Part shown: in pieces, positions 60,998 to 64,000 of the stretch
How the letters are laid out: each line of letters opens with the position of its first letter
How positions within the stretch are numbered: position 1 is the first letter of the stretch
Assembly: GCA_045614605.1 (NCBI GenBank)
Contig: JAZLDH010000015.1
Location: 62,001 to 126,000, forward strand
DNA from: Onthomorpha sp937906975
GTDB taxonomy: Bacteria; Bacteroidota; Bacteroidia; Bacteroidales; P3
Direction of reading: 5' to 3'
Length of the DNA: 64,000 bases
Program-made: the position numbers and the translations under genes
Notes under the pieces: model-generated
What the model was told of the DNA's origin: nothing
What the model saw: the letters and a program-made list of their open reading frames with translations, nothing else
Database searches by the model: none

Positions 60998-63010
60998 TTA
61001 CTTTATACTATTGTAAACATCTTGGTAAACCTTGTATTGATATTTAGCTCTCAAATCTTCAATCCATTGTTTTTCTAAGAAAGATTGATAATCCGAAGTA
61101 ACCAAACCTTTACATTCGTCTAAATTCTTCATTTCAACATCTAACCAAGAGTCTAATATTAAGAATGTAATTTTTTTATTTTTTGTTTCATAGAATTTCA
61201 CAGTGCCGCTCTTTTGAGTAGTGTCGGACCAGAACAAATTATCAACCATTTTATTATCGCCTTTTTCATATTTGTTCCATTTGTAAGCAATTCTCTTGTC
61301 TAACTCATCTTTAATCTTCAATTTTTTAGACAATTTTTCCTTAGTCTGCTCATTAGTCCAACCTTTACGCACAGCCTTTTGCAAAATCTTTTCTACCTTT
61401 GAGACATCTTCCATCTCGCTGTCAATAGTCCAAAGAGTTACACTTGCTCTCTTTTCCCAATTGTATTTTTGTCTGTTATCAGCAAAATAAGACTGCAATC
61501 CCAAAGTATCAATCAAAGACTTATTCCACACCATTTGGTCAGTAATAGAGAAAATCAAAACTCCATCACTAAATTCTTGAATATCCGATTTTATTTCTGG
61601 GAATTTCTCTTCCAATTTACTGTCAGCGTAATTCACAACTTGCTCTAAAACCACTGTATTATACACCTTTTCTAAATACGAAGGTATATATTCAGCAGGT
61701 TGAGTGCGTTGATGAATTTCTATCTCTTTTGCTAAATCATTTACAGTAAAAGAAAAATCTCCTATTCTAAACAATTCTGAATCATTTTTAAAGTCAGCAG
61801 GAATTTTCCAAGTTCCAGAAAAAACAGAATCAGTAATTATTTTTTCTATCTCTTTCATTTCCTCTTTATCCTCAACAAAACCATATTCGTTTTTAGCCTT
61901 TTGAGCAAAAGATTCCAAAGACTTGAAACTTCTTTCGTCCTTAGAAATTCTACTTTCAATAGCCATTCTTTGTTGTTCCAAAGAAGGAATTTCTTTATAC
62001 TGTACAGGCTTTACAATATGCCAACCAAAAGGAGTTTGAAATGGTGCAGAAACCTCTCCAACTTTTAACTTTGACATTTCCAAAAGATAAGCCGCAGGAA
62101 TTGTGTTTACTTTTTGATTTCTCAAAACACCTCCTACAATTGCAGAAGACTTATCTTCAGAATACACCTTCACAAGAGAATCAAACGAAATATTACCTTC
62201 CTTTATCTTAGAATAAATATCATTTATTATTGCCTCGCTCTCTTGTTCAGAACGCTTATCTGTACCCACCCATATATGAGCAAGATCAACCGTACTAAAG
62301 TAAGCAGGAATTTTATCATTCAATTTAATGATGTGATAGCCAAAACGTGTTTTTATAGGATTGGAAATCTCTCCCACCTCCATAGAATAACAAGCATTTT
62401 CAAAAGGATAAATCATCACCATAGAGGTAAAATATCCCAAATCACCACCATTTCCTTTATGATTTTGTTCTTTCTTATCCTTAGCAGAAGGATCATCAGA
62501 ATATTGCTTAGCCAAAGCATTGAAATCCTCACCCTTCAATGCTCTTTCTCTAAGACTCATAGCTTTTTTATAAGCCTTTAAAGTATCAGTTGGGTTAGCA
62601 TTTTCAGGCAACGAAATCAAAATATGAGACGCTCTTACGAATGTTTTTGTTCTTTCATAAGCCTCTTCAATCAATGATTGAGTTACTTGTGCATCATTTA
62701 GATATGGAACAATCAATTGTTTTCTATAAGATTCTATTTCTTCTAAATAAGCCTTAGTTGTATCTAAACCCAATTCCCTTGCTTGTAATAATTTAAGCTT
62801 ATAATTGATAAAAAGGTCAAGATACGCATCTAAATCTTCTTTATTTATCTTTTCAGGAGTATGACTATTTTTATTGTACATTTTTAAGAAGTCAGCCTTG
62901 CTTATCTTCTCTCCTGCAATTTCCATAACTACACTATTATCTGTCTGAGCAAACAAATTAAAATTTAAGCCCAAAACAAACAATGCAAAAAGAACAAATA
63001 CTTTTTTCAT
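60998..63010 (-). CDS. Large PpiC-type periplasmic peptidyl-prolyl isomerase
   Basis: A 670-residue exported chaperone with signal peptide (MKKVFVLFALFVLGLNFNLFAQ) and an N-terminal SurA-like helical region. The first parvulin domain has VRASHILISLPENANPTDT and GGDLGYFTSMVMIYPFE, the second DLAHIWVGTDKRSEQES and FQTPFGWHIVKPVQ. A long C-terminal region of about 300 residues is without a recognised domain. It lies between guaB (6 bp) and surA (9 bp). Probable client: outer-membrane proteins. Confidence 0.88.
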   Translation of the reverse strand: MKKVFVLFALFVLGLNFNLFAQTDNSVVMEIAGEKISKADFLKMYNKNSHTPEKINKEDLDAYLDLFINYKLKLLQARELGLDTTKAYLEEIESYRKQLIVPYLNDAQVTQSLIEEAYERTKTFVRASHILISLPENANPTDTLKAYKKAMSLRERALKGEDFNALAKQYSDDPSAKDKKEQNHKGNGGDLGYFTSMVMIYPFENACYSMEVGEISNPIKTRFGYHIIKLNDKIPAYFSTVDLAHIWVGTDKRSEQESEAIINDIYSKIKEGNISFDSLVKVYSEDKSSAIVGGVLRNQKVNTIPAAYLLEMSKLKVGEVSAPFQTPFGWHIVKPVQYKEIPSLEQQRMAIESRISKDERSFKSLESFAQKAKNEYGFVEDKEEMKEIEKIITDSVFSGTWKIPADFKNDSELFRIGDFSFTVNDLAKEIEIHQRTQPAEYIPSYLEKVYNTVVLEQVVNYADSKLEEKFPEIKSDIQEFSDGVLIFSITDQMVWNKSLIDTLGLQSYFADNRQKYNWEKRASVTLWTIDSEMEDVSKVEKILQKAVRKGWTNEQTKEKLSKKLKIKDELDKRIAYKWNKYEKGDNKMVDNLFWSDTTQKSGTVKFYETKNKKITFLILDSWLDVEMKNLDECKGLVTSDYQSFLEKQWIEDLRAKYQYKVYQDVYNSIK

Positions 63011-63016
63011 CTCAAA

Positions 63017-64000
63017 TTATCTTGAATAATTAGGTGCTTCTTTTGTTATTGTAATATCATGTGGGTGGCTTTCTGCATAACCTGCAGCAGTGATTTTGAT
63101 GAATTTAGCCTTTCTCAAAGCCTCTACATCAATACTTCCTGTGTATCCCATTCCCGCTTTCAAACCTCCAACAAGTTGATAGATAACTTCTCTAACTGTA
63201 CCCTTGTAAGGAACACGTCCAACAATACCTTCTGGAACAAGTTTCTTAATATCATCTTCCATATCTTGGAAATACCTATCCTTAGAGCCTTGTTGCATTG
63301 CATCAAGCGAGCCCATACCTCTGTAAGACTTGAATTTTCTACCTTCCATAATGATAGTATCTCCTGGACTTTCTTCTACTCCAGCTAAAAGACTACCTGC
63401 CATAATCGTACTTGCACCTGCAGCTAACGCCTTAACAATATCTCCAGAGTAACGAATACCTCCGTCAGCAATTACCGGCACTCCTCTTCCTTCCAAAGCC
63501 TTTGCCACATCGTAAACAGCAGATAATTGAGGTACTCCAATACCTGCCATAACTCTTGTAGTACAAATACTTCCTGGTCCAATACCTACCTTCACTGCAT
63601 CAGCACCCGCATCAGCAAGAGCAATAGCAGCTTCTGCTGTTGCTATGTTTCCGCAAACTATATCAATGTTTGGATATTTTGGTTTCACTCTTTTAAGAGT
63701 ATCAATCACGTTTTTAGAATGACCATGTGCTGTGTCAATAACAATAGCATCAACACCTGCTGCAACAACTGCATCAATTCTCTCGTCCATATCACGAGTT
63801 ACACCTATTCCCGCTGCAACTCTCAATCTTCCCATCTTGTCTTTACAAGCGTTAGGACGTTCTTTTAATTTTATAATATCTCTATAAGTTATCAAACCTA
63901 CAAGTTTGCCTGAAGCATCAATAACTGGCAATTTTTCTATTCTATGATTTTGCAAAATATCAGCCGCTTGTTCAAAGGTTGTGCCTTGAGGAGCAGTTAT
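63017..64000 (-). CDS. guaB: IMP dehydrogenase (C-terminal part, cut by window edge)
   Basis: Oxidises IMP to XMP, the committed step of GMP synthesis. About 327 residues are visible and the frame stays open to the window end; the N-terminus is outside. The visible part starts inside the CBS domain (NHRIEKLPVIDASGKLVGLIT). The catalytic loop follows with GIGPGSICTTRVMAGIG and its Cys, then GGIRYSGDIVKALAAGA, SYRGMGSLDAM and the end KEAPNYSR. It leads into the periplasmic chaperone genes with 6 bp spacing. Confidence 0.96.
   Translation of the reverse strand: MTAPQGTTFEQAADILQNHRIEKLPVIDASGKLVGLITYRDIIKLKERPNACKDKMGRLRVAAGIGVTRDMDERIDAVVAAGVDAIVIDTAHGHSKNVIDTLKRVKPKYPNIDIVCGNIATAEAAIALADAGADAVKVGIGPGSICTTRVMAGIGVPQLSAVYDVAKALEGRGVPVIADGGIRYSGDIVKALAAGASTIMAGSLLAGVEESPGDTIIMEGRKFKSYRGMGSLDAMQQGSKDRYFQDMEDDIKKLVPEGIVGRVPYKGTVREVIYQLVGGLKAGMGYTGSIDVEALRKAKFIKITAAGYAESHPHDITITKEAPNYSR

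Noticed and set aside
62114..62581. 155-codon plus-strand frame
   Set aside because: Antisense to the PpiC gene; no promoter, ribosome site or motif.

Overview
The window is chromosomal DNA from an AT-rich member of the Bacteroidetes, most likely the order Bacteroidales. Four things point there. The clearest promoters match the Bacteroidetes pattern TTTG-(19-21 bp)-TAnnTTTG. There are type IX secretion (T9SS) sorting domains and families typical of the phylum (DUF4175, DUF6029, Omp28-related, Bacteroidetes-type atpB with a long N-terminal extension). The tmRNA tag ends ENNYALAA. Shine-Dalgarno sequences are mostly weak. No phage, IS element, integrase, CRISPR array or rRNA operon was seen. 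The content is mainly conserved housekeeping, with one accessory-looking regulatory module present in two places.

Layout. 1-4414 (minus): end of a DegT-type aminotransferase, serS, a DUF2148 protein, rdgB and a polytopic membrane protein. 4490-6460 (plus): dnaG, followed by a tiny relic of a T9SS-secreted protein. 6790-10484 (minus): acyl-CoA carboxyltransferase, biotin carrier and an OmpA/TPR lipoprotein. 10572-17813 (minus): a tight operon atpB - DUF4175 - ATPase-like protein - ybeY - mnmG, in which atpB is separated from the other ATP synthase genes. 18102-25317 (plus): cell-wall genes mrdA, rodA and envC-like, then dsbD and a DEDD exonuclease. 25322-26899: DMT exporter, tRNA-Asp and tmRNA. 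26979-28746: outer-membrane protein plus AraC regulator (module copy 1). 28837-30597: Gdx-like SMR, MalY-type lyase, tRNA-Cys. 30655-36299 (minus): merR - ddl - alkaline phosphatase - ahcY - ABC exporter. 36489-41254 (minus): polyprenyl synthase - TlpA - DUF6029 - Omp28-like - T9SS protein. 41433-44594 (plus): UbiA prenyltransferase, radical SAM, ComEC. 44587-49148: two exported proteins, a small ferredoxin, a hypothetical protein, tRNA-Glu with rpsT, tatD and a porin-like protein. 49249-52159: two outer-membrane proteins and an AraC regulator (module copy 2). 52369-54561 (plus): ispG, folE. 54571-64000 (minus): a nine-gene envelope operon from guaB to lpxD.

The most interesting finding is the duplicated AraC/outer-membrane-protein module. 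Three loci (27796, 50103, 51199) carry TTTCAA half-sites spaced exactly 21 bp apart, two DNA turns. At the two loci next to an araC gene the distance to the araC -7 box and start codon is nearly identical. The outer-membrane genes also share a 50-bp leader (two of three), a 30-bp promoter block (two of three) and a near-identical terminator element (all three). This looks like a small dedicated regulon of unknown signal. Second is a 134-bp relic after dnaG that joins a perfect signal peptide to a T9SS C-terminal signal in another frame, the passenger being gone.

All calls come from reading the sequence and from family knowledge. No database search was run.
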